Positions 42,126-53,976 of a stretch of DNA of 64,000 bases are shown piece by piece. Under the pieces are notes generated by a model that saw nothing but the letters and a program-made list of their open reading frames with translations, did not search any database and was not told the origin of the DNA. The number at the start of each line of letters is the position of its first letter. The first letter of the stretch is position 1. The position numbers and the translations under genes are program-made. This stretch comes from Streptomyces sp. NBC_00620. GTDB lineage: Bacteria; Actinomycetota; Actinomycetes; Streptomycetales; Streptomycetaceae. The stretch lies in contig NZ_JAPENY010000002.1 of the NCBI RefSeq assembly GCF_026341825.1, forward strand, positions 1,116,001-1,180,000, given 5' to 3'.

Positions 42126-42743
42126 GTGCGGGTATTGGGCGTTGACCCCGGGTTGACCCGGTGCGGTGTCGGTGTGGTCGAAGGCGTCGCGGGCCGGCCC
42201 CTCACCATGCGCGGCGTCGGCGTCGTACGTACCCCGGCGGACGCCGAGTTGGGCTTGCGCCTCGTCGCCATCGAGCAGGGCATCGAGCAGTGGCTCGACG
42301 AGTACAAGCCCGAATTCGTCGCCGTGGAGCGGGTGTTCAGCCAGCACAACGTCAGCACGGTGATGGGCACGGCTCAGGCCAGCGCGGTCGCCATGCTCTG
42401 CGCGGCCCGGCGCGGCATCCCCGTCGCCCTGCACACCCCGAGCGAGGTCAAGGCCGCCGTCACCGGCCAGGGCCGCGCGGACAAGGCCCAGGTCGGGGCG
42501 ATGGTCACCCGCCTGCTCCGTCTCGACGCGCCCCCCAAACCCGCCGACGCGGCGGACGCCCTGGCCCTCGCCATCTGCCACATCTGGCGCGCGCCCGCCC
42601 AGAACCGGCTCCAACAGGCCGTCGAGCAGAACCGGCTCCAGCAGGCCGCCGCCCTGCACGCGTCGAAACAAGCGTCGACGCAGGCGTCGACGCTGGCGCC
42701 ACGCTCCGCATCGCACCCCGCATCGAAAGGCCGTACCGCATGA
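42126..42743 (+). CDS. ruvC: Holliday junction resolvase RuvC
   Basis: The 205-residue protein has the RNase H-fold catalytic residues of RuvC: D in VLGVDPGLTRCG, E in VAVERVFSQHN, and the acidic pair in KPADAADALALAICH. It nicks the four-way junction symmetrically. The GTG at 42126 follows AAAGGGGGG. The C-terminal 45 residues beyond the fold are an extension with repeated NRLQQA and QAST elements, not found in short RuvC proteins. Its stop overlaps the ruvA start, and a DNA-damage-type promoter lies upstream. Confidence 0.96.
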   Translation: MRVLGVDPGLTRCGVGVVEGVAGRPLTMRGVGVVRTPADAELGLRLVAIEQGIEQWLDEYKPEFVAVERVFSQHNVSTVMGTAQASAVAMLCAARRGIPVALHTPSEVKAAVTGQGRADKAQVGAMVTRLLRLDAPPKPADAADALALAICHIWRAPAQNRLQQAVEQNRLQQAAALHASKQASTQASTLAPRSASHPASKGRTA

Positions 42744-43348
42744 TCGCCTTCGTCAGCGGCCCGGTCGCCGCCCTCGCCCCCGACTCCGCGGTGGTCGAGG
42801 TCGGCGGCATCGGCATCGCCGTCCAGTGCACGCCCAACACGCTCTCCGGGCTCCGCATGGGGCAGCGGGCCAAGCTCGCCACCTCCCTCGTCGTACGCGA
42901 GGACTCACTGACCCTGTACGGCTTCGTCGACGACGACGAGCGGGGGACCTTCGAGCTCCTCCAGACCGCGAGCGGCGTCGGCCCCCGGCTCGCCCAGGCG
43001 ATGCTCGCCGTGCACACGCCGGACGCTCTGCGCCGCGCGGTGGCCTCCGGTGACGAGAAGGCGCTGATGGCCGTCCCGGGCATCGGCAAGAAGGGCGCCC
43101 AGAAGCTCCTTCTGGAGTTCAAGGACCGGCTCGGCGCGCCCCTCGGCACCGGCACCGGAATCGGCGCCCCGGTCAGCACCGGCTGGCGCGACCAGCTGCA
43201 CGCCGCGCTGATCGGCCTCGGGTACGCGACGCGCGAGGCCGAAGAGGCGGTCTCCGCGGTCGCTCCGCAGGCCGAGGCCGCCGAGGGCACACCCCAGGTG
43301 GGCCCGCTGCTGAAGGCCGCCCTGCAGACCCTGAACCGCGCCCGCTGA
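42740..43348 (+). CDS. ruvA: Holliday junction-binding protein RuvA
   Basis: The 202-residue protein has an N-terminal OB-fold domain (MIAFVSGPVAALAPDSAVVEVGGIGI), tandem helix-hairpin-helix elements (LLQTASGVGPRLAQAML and LMAVPGIGKKGAQKLLLEF) and a C-terminal RuvB-binding domain (HAALIGLGYATREAEEAV). It tetramerises on the junction and loads RuvB. ATG 42740 overlaps the ruvC stop by four bases. Confidence 0.96.
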   Translation: MIAFVSGPVAALAPDSAVVEVGGIGIAVQCTPNTLSGLRMGQRAKLATSLVVREDSLTLYGFVDDDERGTFELLQTASGVGPRLAQAMLAVHTPDALRRAVASGDEKALMAVPGIGKKGAQKLLLEFKDRLGAPLGTGTGIGAPVSTGWRDQLHAALIGLGYATREAEEAVSAVAPQAEAAEGTPQVGPLLKAALQTLNRAR

Positions 43349-43388
43349 ACCACCGGCGGCCCCACCACCACACCGCGAGGCACACGCA

Positions 43389-44459
43389 ATGAACTGGGAC
43401 GACACGACCGACGAGACCGCCGCCGAGCGGCTGGTGGGCTCTGTCGCCGACCGCGAGGACCAGGCCGTCGAGGCCGCGCTGCGCCCCAAGGACCTGGACG
43501 AGTTCATCGGCCAGGAGAAGGTCCGCGAGCAGCTCGACCTCGTCCTCCGTGCCGCACGCGCGCGTGGCGCCACCGCCGACCATGTGCTCCTCTCGGGCGC
43601 CCCAGGACTCGGCAAGACCACCCTCTCGATGATCATCGCGGCCGAGATGGAAGCGCCCATCCGCATCACCAGCGGCCCCGCCATCCAGCACGCCGGAGAC
43701 CTCGCCGCGATCCTCTCCTCGCTCCAGGAGGGCGAGGTGCTGTTCCTCGACGAGATCCACCGCATGTCCCGGCCCGCCGAGGAGATGCTCTACATGGCGA
43801 TGGAGGACTTCCGCGTCGACGTCATCGTCGGCAAGGGCCCCGGTGCCACCGCCATCCCGCTCGAACTGCCGCCGTTCACCCTGGTCGGCGCCACCACGCG
43901 CGCGGGCCTGCTGCCGCCCCCGCTGCGCGACCGCTTCGGCTTCACCGCGCACATGGAGTTCTACGAGCCCGCCGAGCTGGAGCGGGTCATCCACCGTTCG
44001 GCGAACCTGCTCGACGTCGAGATCGACACCGTAGGGGCCGCCGAGATCGCGGGCCGCTCCAGGGGCACCCCCCGTATCGCCAACCGCCTGCTGCGTCGCG
44101 TACGCGACTACGCGCAGGTCAAGGCCGACGGCTTCATCACGAAGGACATCGCCTCGGCGGCCCTGGCCGTGTACGAGGTGGACGCGCGCGGTCTCGACCG
44201 CCTGGACCGCGGCGTGCTCGAAGCCCTGCTCAAGCTCTTCGGCGGCGGCCCGGTCGGCCTCTCCACGCTCGCGGTCGCGGTGGGGGAGGAGCGTGAGACC
44301 GTGGAGGAGGTCGCCGAGCCCTTCCTCGTACGGGAGGGCCTGCTCGCCCGTACTCCCCGTGGCCGGGTGGCGACACCGGCCGCGTGGGCGCATCTCGGCC
44401 TCACCCCGCCCCGCCAGTCAACCGGCGGAAAGGGACAAGGGGACCTGTTCGGGGCGTGA
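43389..44459 (+). CDS. ruvB: Holliday junction branch-migration ATPase RuvB
   Basis: The 356-residue AAA+ protein has Walker A GAPGLGKTT, Walker B FLDEIHRM, sensor 1 GATTRAG and the arginine-finger/sensor 2 SRGTPRIANRLLRRVRDY, plus the C-terminal winged helix. It pumps DNA through the RuvA complex using ATP. The start lies 40 bases after ruvA; the three genes form one operon under the damage-type promoter at 41987-42009. Confidence 0.97.
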   Translation: MNWDDTTDETAAERLVGSVADREDQAVEAALRPKDLDEFIGQEKVREQLDLVLRAARARGATADHVLLSGAPGLGKTTLSMIIAAEMEAPIRITSGPAIQHAGDLAAILSSLQEGEVLFLDEIHRMSRPAEEMLYMAMEDFRVDVIVGKGPGATAIPLELPPFTLVGATTRAGLLPPPLRDRFGFTAHMEFYEPAELERVIHRSANLLDVEIDTVGAAEIAGRSRGTPRIANRLLRRVRDYAQVKADGFITKDIASAALAVYEVDARGLDRLDRGVLEALLKLFGGGPVGLSTLAVAVGEERETVEEVAEPFLVREGLLARTPRGRVATPAAWAHLGLTPPRQSTGGKGQGDLFGA

Positions 44460-44529
44460 CGGCGCCGGTACTGCCCCGGCAGGAACCCCGGTGCCATGCT
44501 GAGCGTTGTTCCTTGAGTGCGGACTCGCT

Positions 44530-44535
44530 TAGACT
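44530..44535 (+). promoter_or_regulatory. Candidate -10 box for the yajC-secDF transcript
   Basis: TAGACT in the 160-base ruvB-yajC gap could be a -10 box for a separate transcript. No well-spaced -35 hexamer accompanies it. Confidence 0.3.
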
Positions 44536-44622
44536 CCGCCGATGCCGCCCTTGTCGGCGGTGCACATACCCCCATCCAACAGGCCGCTCACCATCGCGGT
44601 CGACTGAAGGAAGTTCCGACCC

Positions 44623-45171
44623 GTGAGTCTCGTGACCCTCCTCCCGTTCATCGTGCTCATCGGGGCGATGTTCCTGATGACCCGCTCGGCCAAGCGCAAG
44701 CAGAACGCGGCCGCGCAGATGCGCAATGACATGCAGCCCGGCACCGGCGTCCGCACGATCGGGGGCTTGTACGCAACGGTGAAGGAGGTCAACGAGGAGA
44801 CGGTCCTCCTTGACGCGGCCCCGGGCGTCGACCTCGTCTTCGCCAAGAACTCGATCGGCGCCGTCCTGTCCGACGACGAGTACAACCGCATCGTCCACGG
44901 CATCGAGCACGACCTGAAGTCCGACGGCACCGTCGTCCCGGACGACGCTTCCTCCCTCACCGAGACCGACGAGCCCGCCGCCGACGCCTCTTCCGACGCT
45001 TCCGACGACAAGCCCATCGACCTCGGCAAGAAGGACGCCGCGGACGAGCCCGCCGACGCGAAGGCCGACGAGCCCGCCGACGCGAAGGCCGACGAGCCCG
45101 CCGAGGCCAAGGCCGACGAAGCCGACGAAGCAGAGCCGAAGAAGACCGACGGCGAGTCCGACGCGAAGTAG
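44623..45171 (+). CDS. yajC: Sec translocon accessory subunit YajC
   Basis: The 182-residue protein has the YajC core: one N-terminal transmembrane helix (LVTLLPFIVLIGAMFLMTRSAKRK), then RNDMQPGTGVRTIGGLYATVKEV. It associates with SecDF. The C-terminal 80 residues are an acidic, disordered tail with three near-identical ADEPADAK units, a lineage-typical extension. GTG 44623 is used. It precedes secD and secF in the order found in most bacteria. Confidence 0.93.
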   Translation: MSLVTLLPFIVLIGAMFLMTRSAKRKQNAAAQMRNDMQPGTGVRTIGGLYATVKEVNEETVLLDAAPGVDLVFAKNSIGAVLSDDEYNRIVHGIEHDLKSDGTVVPDDASSLTETDEPAADASSDASDDKPIDLGKKDAADEPADAKADEPADAKADEPAEAKADEADEAEPKKTDGESDAK

Positions 45172-45312
45172 GCACACCCCCAGGCCGCGGCGCGACCCGC
45201 TCGCGCCTCGCGGCCGAGGGGATGTGTGGTCCTCGCACGGAATCGCGACACCATGTCATGGCCGCACGCGCGCTCACCCGGCGTGAGGCGGCCCGAGAGG
45301 GAGTACGAGAAG

Positions 45313-47079
45313 GTGGCAGCACCGAAGAAGGGCCGGAGCGCGAGCGCCCAGAGCAGGCCGGGGCGCTCGCTGGCCCTCATCCTGATCGCCATCGTGGCGC
45401 TCACCGGGGGGATGTTCCTCTCCGGGCACACCACTCCGCGTCTCGGTATCGACCTCGCCGGCGGCACGAGCATCACGCTCACGGCGAAGAACGAACCGGG
45501 CCAGCCCAACGCGATCAACAAGACCAACATGGACACCGCGGTCGACATCATGAACCGTCGTGTCAACGGTCTTGGCGTCTCCGAGGCAGAGGTCCAGACC
45601 CAGGGCGACAAGAACATCATCGTCAACATCCCCAAGGGTACGAACTCCGAGCAGGCCCGGGAGCAGGTCGGTACCACCGCCAAGCTCTACTTCCGTCCGG
45701 TCCTGGCCACCGAGGTCTCCGGCACCGACGCGTCGGCCAGCCCGTCGCCGAGCACCTCCAGCAGTGCGTCGAGCAGTCCTTCCAGCAGCGCCTCCGAGGA
45801 AGCCACCGACAAGGCGACCTCCGCCACTCCGTCGGCCACCGCCACCTCCCAGGGCCGTGCTGTCACCGACGCCCTGAAGGCGGACACCACGCCGTCGGCG
45901 ACCAGCTCGGCCAGCGCCTCGGCCGAAGCCAGCGCCTCGCCGTCCGCGAGTGCCAGCGTCGACGCCGCGACCGCCAAGCTCCAGGCCGAGTACACCGCGC
46001 TCGACTGCACCGACAAGGCGGCCCGCGCCACGGCAGGCGACGGTGCCAAGCCCACCGACTCCACCGTGGCCTGCGGTCAGAACGCCTCCGGCCAGTGGCA
46101 GAAGTACGTGCTCGGCCCGGCCGCGGTGTCCGGCACGGACATCAAGTCGGCCGCGGCGGTCTTCAGCACGCAGGATGCCTCGGGCTGGAAGGTCACCATG
46201 GACTTCACGTCCGGTGGCTCCAAGAAGTTCGCCGAGATCACGGGCACGCTCGCGCAGAACACCACCCCGCAGAACCAGTTCGCCATCGTCCTGGACGGCG
46301 AGGTCGTCTCCGACCCGTACGTCAGCCAGGCGCTCACCGGCGGCAGCGCGGAGATCTCCGGCAGCTTCGACCAGACCGAGGCGCAGGACCTGGCCAACAT
46401 GCTGAAGTACGGCGCCCTGCCGCTCACCTTCACCGAGTCGAGCGTCACCACGGTGACCGCCGCACTCGGTGGCGAGCAGCTGCACGCCGGTCTGATCGCG
46501 GGCGCGATCGGCCTGGCCCTGGTCGTCATCTACCTGGTGGTCTACTACCGGGGCCTGTCGCTCATCGCCATCGCCTCGCTGCTGGTCTCCGCCGTCCTCA
46601 CGTACGTGATCATGTCGCTGCTCGGTCCCGCCATCGGGTTCGCCCTGAACCTGCCGGCGGTCTGTGGTGCGATCGTCGCGATCGGCATCACGGCGGACTC
46701 GTTCATCGTGTTCTTCGAACGCATCCGGGACGAGATCCGCGAAGGGCGCTCGCTGCGTCCGGCCGTCGAGCGTGCCTGGCCACGTGCCCGGCGCACCATC
46801 CTGGTCTCCGACTTCGTGTCGTTCCTCGCCGCCGCGGTGCTCTTCATCGTCACGGTCGGCAAGGTCCAGGGCTTCGCGTTCACGCTCGGTCTGACGACGT
46901 TGCTCGACGTGGTCGTCGTCTTCTTCTTCACCAAGCCCCTGATGACGATCCTGGCCCGCAAGCAGTTCTTCGCAAGCGGTCACACCTGGTCCGGCCTCGA
47001 CCCGAAGCGACTGGGCGCCAAGCCGCCACTGCGCCGCACCCGTCGTCCCTCCGCCCCCGTCGACACGAAGGAGGCGTGA
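45313..47079 (+). CDS. secD: Protein translocase subunit SecD
   Basis: The 588-residue protein has the SecD plan: transmembrane helix 1 (LALILIAIVALTGGMFLSG), RLGIDLAGGTSITL, a large outside P1 domain, and five C-terminal helices with VCGAIVAIGITADSFIVFFERIRDE (the D-x-F signature). It uses the proton gradient to drive late steps of Sec export. Residues about 136-220 form an insertion rich in Ser, Ala and Thr that splits the P1 domain and is absent from shorter SecD proteins. GTG 45313 is preferred over the longer frame to 45226 because of the GAGAAG just before it. Confidence 0.94.
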   Translation: MAAPKKGRSASAQSRPGRSLALILIAIVALTGGMFLSGHTTPRLGIDLAGGTSITLTAKNEPGQPNAINKTNMDTAVDIMNRRVNGLGVSEAEVQTQGDKNIIVNIPKGTNSEQAREQVGTTAKLYFRPVLATEVSGTDASASPSPSTSSSASSSPSSSASEEATDKATSATPSATATSQGRAVTDALKADTTPSATSSASASAEASASPSASASVDAATAKLQAEYTALDCTDKAARATAGDGAKPTDSTVACGQNASGQWQKYVLGPAAVSGTDIKSAAAVFSTQDASGWKVTMDFTSGGSKKFAEITGTLAQNTTPQNQFAIVLDGEVVSDPYVSQALTGGSAEISGSFDQTEAQDLANMLKYGALPLTFTESSVTTVTAALGGEQLHAGLIAGAIGLALVVIYLVVYYRGLSLIAIASLLVSAVLTYVIMSLLGPAIGFALNLPAVCGAIVAIGITADSFIVFFERIRDEIREGRSLRPAVERAWPRARRTILVSDFVSFLAAAVLFIVTVGKVQGFAFTLGLTTLLDVVVVFFFTKPLMTILARKQFFASGHTWSGLDPKRLGAKPPLRRTRRPSAPVDTKEA

Positions 47080-47080
47080 G

Positions 47081-48196
47081 ATGTCGAAGCTCGGCACCCT
47101 TGGCGCCCGGCTCCACCGCGGCGAGATCGGCTACGACTTCGTCGGCAAGCGCTTCATCTGGTACAGCATCTCGATCCTGATCACCATCACGGCCATCCTC
47201 GGCCTGACGGTCGGCGGCCTGAACATGGGTATCGAGTTCCGGGGCGGAGCCGTCTTCACCACCGAGAAGACCAGCGTCTCGGTCAGCCAGGCCGAGACGT
47301 ACGCGGAAGAGGCCTCCGGTCACGACGCGGTCGTCCAGAAGCTCGGCAACGGCGGTCTGCGCATCCAGATCGCCGGCATCGACACCGGCAAGTCCGACGA
47401 GATCAAGACCGTTCTCGCCAAGGACCTGAACGTCGACTCGGAGAAGATCGCCGCCGATCTGGTCGGCCCCAGCTGGGGTGAGGACATCGCCAACAAGGCC
47501 TGGCAGGGCCTGGTGATCTTCATGATCCTCGTCGTGATCTATCTGGCGATCGCCTTCGAGTGGCGTATGGCCGTGGCCGCGCTCGTCGCCCTGATCCACG
47601 ACATCACCATCACGGTCGGCATCTATGCGCTGGTCGGCTTCGAGGTCACCTCGGGCACCGTGATCGGTCTGCTCACGATCCTCGGTTACTCGCTCTACGA
47701 CACGGTCGTCGTCTTCGACAGCCTCAAGGAGCAGACGAAGGACATCACCAAGCAGACCCGCTGGACCTACAGCGATGTCGCCGACCGCTCGATCAACGGC
47801 ACGCTGGTCCGCTCCATCAACACCACGGTGGTCGCCCTTCTGCCGGTCGCGGCCCTGCTGTTCATCGGCGGCGGCGTTCTCGGCGCGGGCATGCTCAACG
47901 ACATCTCGCTGTCGCTGTTCGTCGGCCTCGCGGCCGGTGCGTACTCCTCGATCTTCATCGCCACGCCGCTCGTCGCCGACCTCAAGGAGCGCGAGCCGCA
48001 GATGAAGGCCCTCAGGAAGCGCGTACTCGCCAAGCGGGCCCAGGCCGCGGCGAAGGGCGAGTCCGTGGAGGAGCCGGTCGTCGAGGAGCAGTTCGAGGAC
48101 GACGACGAGGACGCCACCCCGGCGGTCGTCGGCCCGCGCAACCAGCCCGCGTCCCGCAACCGGGGCCGTGGCCGTCCTTCGGGGAAGCGCCGATGA
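47081..48196 (+). CDS. secF: Protein translocase subunit SecF
   Basis: The 371-residue partner of SecD has six transmembrane segments, the MGIEFRGGAVFTTEK motif after the first, and LLTILGYSLYDTVVVFDSLKE (D-x-V-V-F-D) in the conserved C-terminal half. It forms the SecDF complex. The ATG at 47081 follows the secD stop by one base. An acidic and then Arg-rich C-terminal tail (EQFEDDDEDATP, NRGRGRPSGKRR) extends beyond the normal family end. Confidence 0.96.
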   Translation: MSKLGTLGARLHRGEIGYDFVGKRFIWYSISILITITAILGLTVGGLNMGIEFRGGAVFTTEKTSVSVSQAETYAEEASGHDAVVQKLGNGGLRIQIAGIDTGKSDEIKTVLAKDLNVDSEKIAADLVGPSWGEDIANKAWQGLVIFMILVVIYLAIAFEWRMAVAALVALIHDITITVGIYALVGFEVTSGTVIGLLTILGYSLYDTVVVFDSLKEQTKDITKQTRWTYSDVADRSINGTLVRSINTTVVALLPVAALLFIGGGVLGAGMLNDISLSLFVGLAAGAYSSIFIATPLVADLKEREPQMKALRKRVLAKRAQAAAKGESVEEPVVEEQFEDDDEDATPAVVGPRNQPASRNRGRGRPSGKRR

Positions 48197-48732
48197 CGGG
48201 CATCGAGGAGCTGCTGCTCAGCCGTATCCGGGACGTTCCCGACTACCCGGAGCCGGGCGTGATGTTCAAGGACATCACCCCGCTCCTGGCGGACCCGGCG
48301 GCGTTCACGGCGCTCACCGACGCGCTGGCCGACATCGCCGTTCGCACCGGGGCCACGAAGATCGTCGGCCTGGAGGCCCGCGGCTTCATCCTCGGTGCTC
48401 CCGTCGCCGTCCGCGCCGGGCTCGGCTTCATCCCCGTACGCAAGGCGGGCAAGCTCCCCGGAGCGACCCTGAGCCAGACGTACGACCTGGAGTACGGCTC
48501 CGCCGAGATCGAGGTGCACGCCGAGGACCTGTCCGCGGGCGACCGCGTCCTGGTCGTCGACGACGTCCTCGCCACCGGCGGCACCGCCGAGGCCTCGCTC
48601 CAGCTCATCCGCAGGGCGGGCGCCGAGGTCGCGGGCGTCGCCGTCCTGATGGAGCTGGGCTTCCTGGGCGGCCGCAGCCGTCTGGAGCCGTCCCTGGCGG
48701 GCGCACCGCTGGAGGCGCTTCTCCAGGTCTGA
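48193..48732 (+). CDS. apt: Adenine phosphoribosyltransferase
   Basis: The 179-residue enzyme has the Apt pattern: FKDITPLLADPAAF, ARGFILGAPVA, and the PRPP-binding VLVVDDVLATGGTAEA. It salvages adenine to AMP with PRPP. The ATG overlaps the secF stop by four bases, continuing the secDF operon; relA follows after a terminator, as in other actinobacteria. Confidence 0.95.
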   Translation: MTGIEELLLSRIRDVPDYPEPGVMFKDITPLLADPAAFTALTDALADIAVRTGATKIVGLEARGFILGAPVAVRAGLGFIPVRKAGKLPGATLSQTYDLEYGSAEIEVHAEDLSAGDRVLVVDDVLATGGTAEASLQLIRRAGAEVAGVAVLMELGFLGGRSRLEPSLAGAPLEALLQV

Positions 48733-48800
48733 GCCCCACCCCACGGGGAAAGGCTCAGGATGGCCTCAGGAAAGGCCTGAGACACCCGTAGGACACCGCG

Positions 48801-48840
48801 GAGGCGGGCCCGGAGGAATCCGGCGCCCGCCTCTTGTGTT
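48801..48840 (+). terminator. Terminator after apt
   Basis: GAGGCGGGC / GCCCGCCTC form a 9-bp outer stem with an inner CCGG pair, followed by a T-rich TTGTGTTTCTT. It separates apt from relA. Confidence 0.75.
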
Positions 48841-48952
48841 TCTTCTGTACGAAGCGGTCTCACCGGCCGAAAGAGAGTCCGAAGCCCAGGATCGCTACCA
48901 TGGGGTCTCCGGAGCCTGACCGGGGGACCCGGAACGCGCACGAGGAGCCCTC

Positions 48953-51484
<2,532 letters not shown>

Positions 51485-51505
51485 CCGGGCACCACACATC
51501 GGGCA

Positions 51506-51554
51506 CTACGTAGAGGGGCTCCCGTACGCAACGTACGGGAGCCCCTCTACGTAG
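51506..51554. terminator. Perfect 23-bp hairpin between relA and the DUF349 gene
   Basis: CTACGTAGAGGGGCTCCC and on (23 bases) is followed by a 3-base loop and its exact complement. It lies between two convergent genes and should terminate both transcripts. No T-run is present. Confidence 0.85.
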
Positions 51555-51584
51555 AAGCGGAAAACCAGCCGCCCCGGACCTGCC

Positions 51585-52814
51585 TCAGCCGCCGAACTCC
51601 TGCAGACCCTTCAGAGCCTGGTCGAGCAGCGCCTGACGGCCGTCCAGCTCCTTCTGGAGCTTGTCCGCCTTGGACGTGTTGCCGGTCGAGCGAGCTGCCT
51701 CGATCTGGGCCTGCAACTTGTCCACGGCTGCCTGAAGCTGACCGGTCAGACCCTCGGCACGAGCCCGTGCCTCCGGGTTCGTCCGGCGCCACTCGGTCTC
51801 CTCGGACTCCTGGAGTGCCCGCTCCACCGCGTGCATCCGGCCCTCGACCTTGGGGCGGGCGTCGCGCGGCACGTGGCCGATGGCCTCCCAGCGCTCGTTG
51901 ATGGAGCGGAAGGCGGCGCGGGCCGCCTTCAGGTCCTGCACCGGGACGAGCTTCTCGGCCTCCTCGGCCAGCTCCTCCTTGAGCTTCAGGTTCTCCGTCT
52001 GCTCGGCGTCCCGCTCGGCGAAGACCGAGCTGCGGGCGGCGAAGAAGACGTCCTGGGCGCCGCGGAAGCGGTTCCACAGATCGTCCTCGTGCTCGCGCTG
52101 GGCACGGCCCGCGGCCTTCCAGTCCGCCATCAGCTCGCGGTAGCGCGCCGCCGTCGGACCCCAGTCCGTCGAGGCCGACAGCGCCTCGGCCTCCGTGACC
52201 AGCTTTTCCTTGGCCTTGCGGGCGTCCTCGCGCTGCGCGTCCAAGGAGGCGAAGTGCGCCTTGCGACGCTTGGAGAACGCCGAGCGCGCGTGGGAGAAGC
52301 GGTGCCACAGCTCGTCGTCCGACTTGCGGTCGAGCCGCGGCAGCCCCTTCCAGGTGTCCACAAGGGCGCGCAGCCGTTCACCGGCGGCTCGCCACTGGTC
52401 GCTCTGCGCCAGCTCCTCGGCCTCGACGACCAGCGCCTCCTTGGCATGCCGCGACTCGTCGGACTGCTTCGCCCGCTGGGCCTTGCGCTCCTCACGGCGC
52501 GCGTCGACCGTCTCGACGAGCTTGTCCAGCCGCTGCCGCAGCGCGTGCAGGTCACCGACCGCGTGGTGTGCGTCCACCTGCTCGCGCAGGTGATCGACGG
52601 CGGTCTGCGCGTCCTTCGCCGACAGGTCGGTGGTCTTCACGCGCTTCTCGAGGAGGCCGATCTCGACAACCAGGCCTTCGTACTTGCGCTCGAAGTAGGC
52701 CAGCGCCTCATCAGGAGAGCCGGCCTGCCAGGAACCGACAACCTGCTCGCCGTCGGCCGTACGCACGTACACGGTCCCCGTCTCGTCGACGCGGCCCCAC
52801 GGGTCGCTGCTCAC
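51585..52814 (-). CDS. DUF349 helical-repeat protein
   Basis: The 409-residue protein is almost wholly helical, with several DUF349 units marked by KSDDELWHRFSHARSAF, HEDDLWNRFRGAQDVFF and RSINERWEAIGHVPRD. In Escherichia coli a DUF349 protein has been linked to ribosome/RNA-associated functions, but the biochemical role is not established. The GTG at 52814 has a GGAGGAG ribosome-binding site. It is convergent with relA. Confidence 0.88.
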   Translation of the reverse strand: MSSDPWGRVDETGTVYVRTADGEQVVGSWQAGSPDEALAYFERKYEGLVVEIGLLEKRVKTTDLSAKDAQTAVDHLREQVDAHHAVGDLHALRQRLDKLVETVDARREERKAQRAKQSDESRHAKEALVVEAEELAQSDQWRAAGERLRALVDTWKGLPRLDRKSDDELWHRFSHARSAFSKRRKAHFASLDAQREDARKAKEKLVTEAEALSASTDWGPTAARYRELMADWKAAGRAQREHEDDLWNRFRGAQDVFFAARSSVFAERDAEQTENLKLKEELAEEAEKLVPVQDLKAARAAFRSINERWEAIGHVPRDARPKVEGRMHAVERALQESEETEWRRTNPEARARAEGLTGQLQAAVDKLQAQIEAARSTGNTSKADKLQKELDGRQALLDQALKGLQEFGG

Positions 52815-52949
52815 AGCGCCTCCTCCACATGATGCCTGCGAGAGGCGTCAGCGCCCCCGGGCATCGTCCACAGTTTCGTCACGGCCAACATAGGCGACCG
52901 GCGGGGCGGCTGTCCGCATCCCGCGCGACCGAAATTTCGCAGCTGGCGG

Positions 52950-53789
52950 TCAGGATTTCGTCACGGTCATCTTGTTGATCACGACGGTCGCGTTGGGTGC
53001 TCCGTCGCCCGCGCCGGTGTTCTCGCCGGCTTTGGCGATCTTCTCCAGGACCGTCATTCCGGACTTGGAAATAGTTCCGAACGGTGTGTAGTTGGCCGGC
53101 AGCTGACTGTCCTGGTACACGAGGAAGAACTGGCTGCCGCCGGTGTCACGGCCCTTGTCCGTCGTGGCGTCGTACGTGTTGGCCATCGCCACCGTGCCCG
53201 CCGGGTACACGCCTCCCGTCAGGGTTTTGTCCTTCAGGTTCTCGTCCGGGATCGTGTAGCCGGGGGTGCCGGAGCCGGTGCCCGTCGGGTCACCGCACTG
53301 CAGCACGTAGATGCCGTTCGTGGTGAGCCGGTGGCACTTCGTGTGGTCGAAGAAGCCCTTGGCCGCGAGGAAGTTGAACGAGTTCACGGTGTGCGGCGCC
53401 GCGGCCGTCTTCAGCGCGATGTCTATCTCGCCGCAGGTCGTCGCCATCTTCATCGTGTAGTCCGCGGACTTGTCGATGGTGATCGCCGGCTCCTTCTTCC
53501 AGGTCAGCGTCTTCACCTCGCCCGCGGCCGCCTTCTCGCACGGGTCAGGCGCCGCGCTCGTCGGCGAGGCGCTCGGGGTCACGTCAGCGCTCGCGTTGGC
53601 CTTGCTGTCGTCGTTCTTGAACACCCCGGTCGCGTACGACACGATGCTGCCCACCACGATGACGCCGAGAACCGAGGCGATGATGGCGTTCCGTGCACGT
53701 GTCTTGCGCCGTGCGGCCGTTCGCCGCTGCTGCTGTCGCAAGAACTTCTCCCGGGCGAGCTGACGCCGCCGCTGCTCCTGGGTGACCAC
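52950..53789 (-). CDS. Membrane-anchored cyclophilin-type peptidyl-prolyl isomerase
   Basis: The 279-residue protein has a basic N-terminus, one membrane segment (NAIIASVLGVIVVGSIVSYA), a Ser/Thr-rich linker and a cyclophilin domain with the key segments CHRLTTNGIYVLQCGDPTG, GTVAMANTY, TGGSQFFLVY and TPFGTI. It catalyses proline isomerisation, here on the outside of the membrane, so it may help fold exported proteins. The GTG at 53789 has GAGGAG upstream. The active-site arginine of the R-x-x-x-F-M-x-Q-G-G pattern seems replaced, so activity may be low. Confidence 0.88.
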   Translation of the reverse strand: MVTQEQRRRQLAREKFLRQQQRRTAARRKTRARNAIIASVLGVIVVGSIVSYATGVFKNDDSKANASADVTPSASPTSAAPDPCEKAAAGEVKTLTWKKEPAITIDKSADYTMKMATTCGEIDIALKTAAAPHTVNSFNFLAAKGFFDHTKCHRLTTNGIYVLQCGDPTGTGSGTPGYTIPDENLKDKTLTGGVYPAGTVAMANTYDATTDKGRDTGGSQFFLVYQDSQLPANYTPFGTISKSGMTVLEKIAKAGENTGAGDGAPNATVVINKMTVTKS

Positions 53790-53976
53790 CGGGTTTTCTC
53801 CTCATGCGTCTCGTACGTCAAGTGGGACGCGTGCGTCTTGTGAGCCGACCGCCTGCGTGTGCCCCGTACCGTATATGGGTTCGCTGAGGAATCGGCAGCG
53901 CCGGTAGGCTCTGATCCACAGCCGCCCGCCCCGTACGACGCCGTATGACCTCGTACGCCACAAACGAAGGACGATC

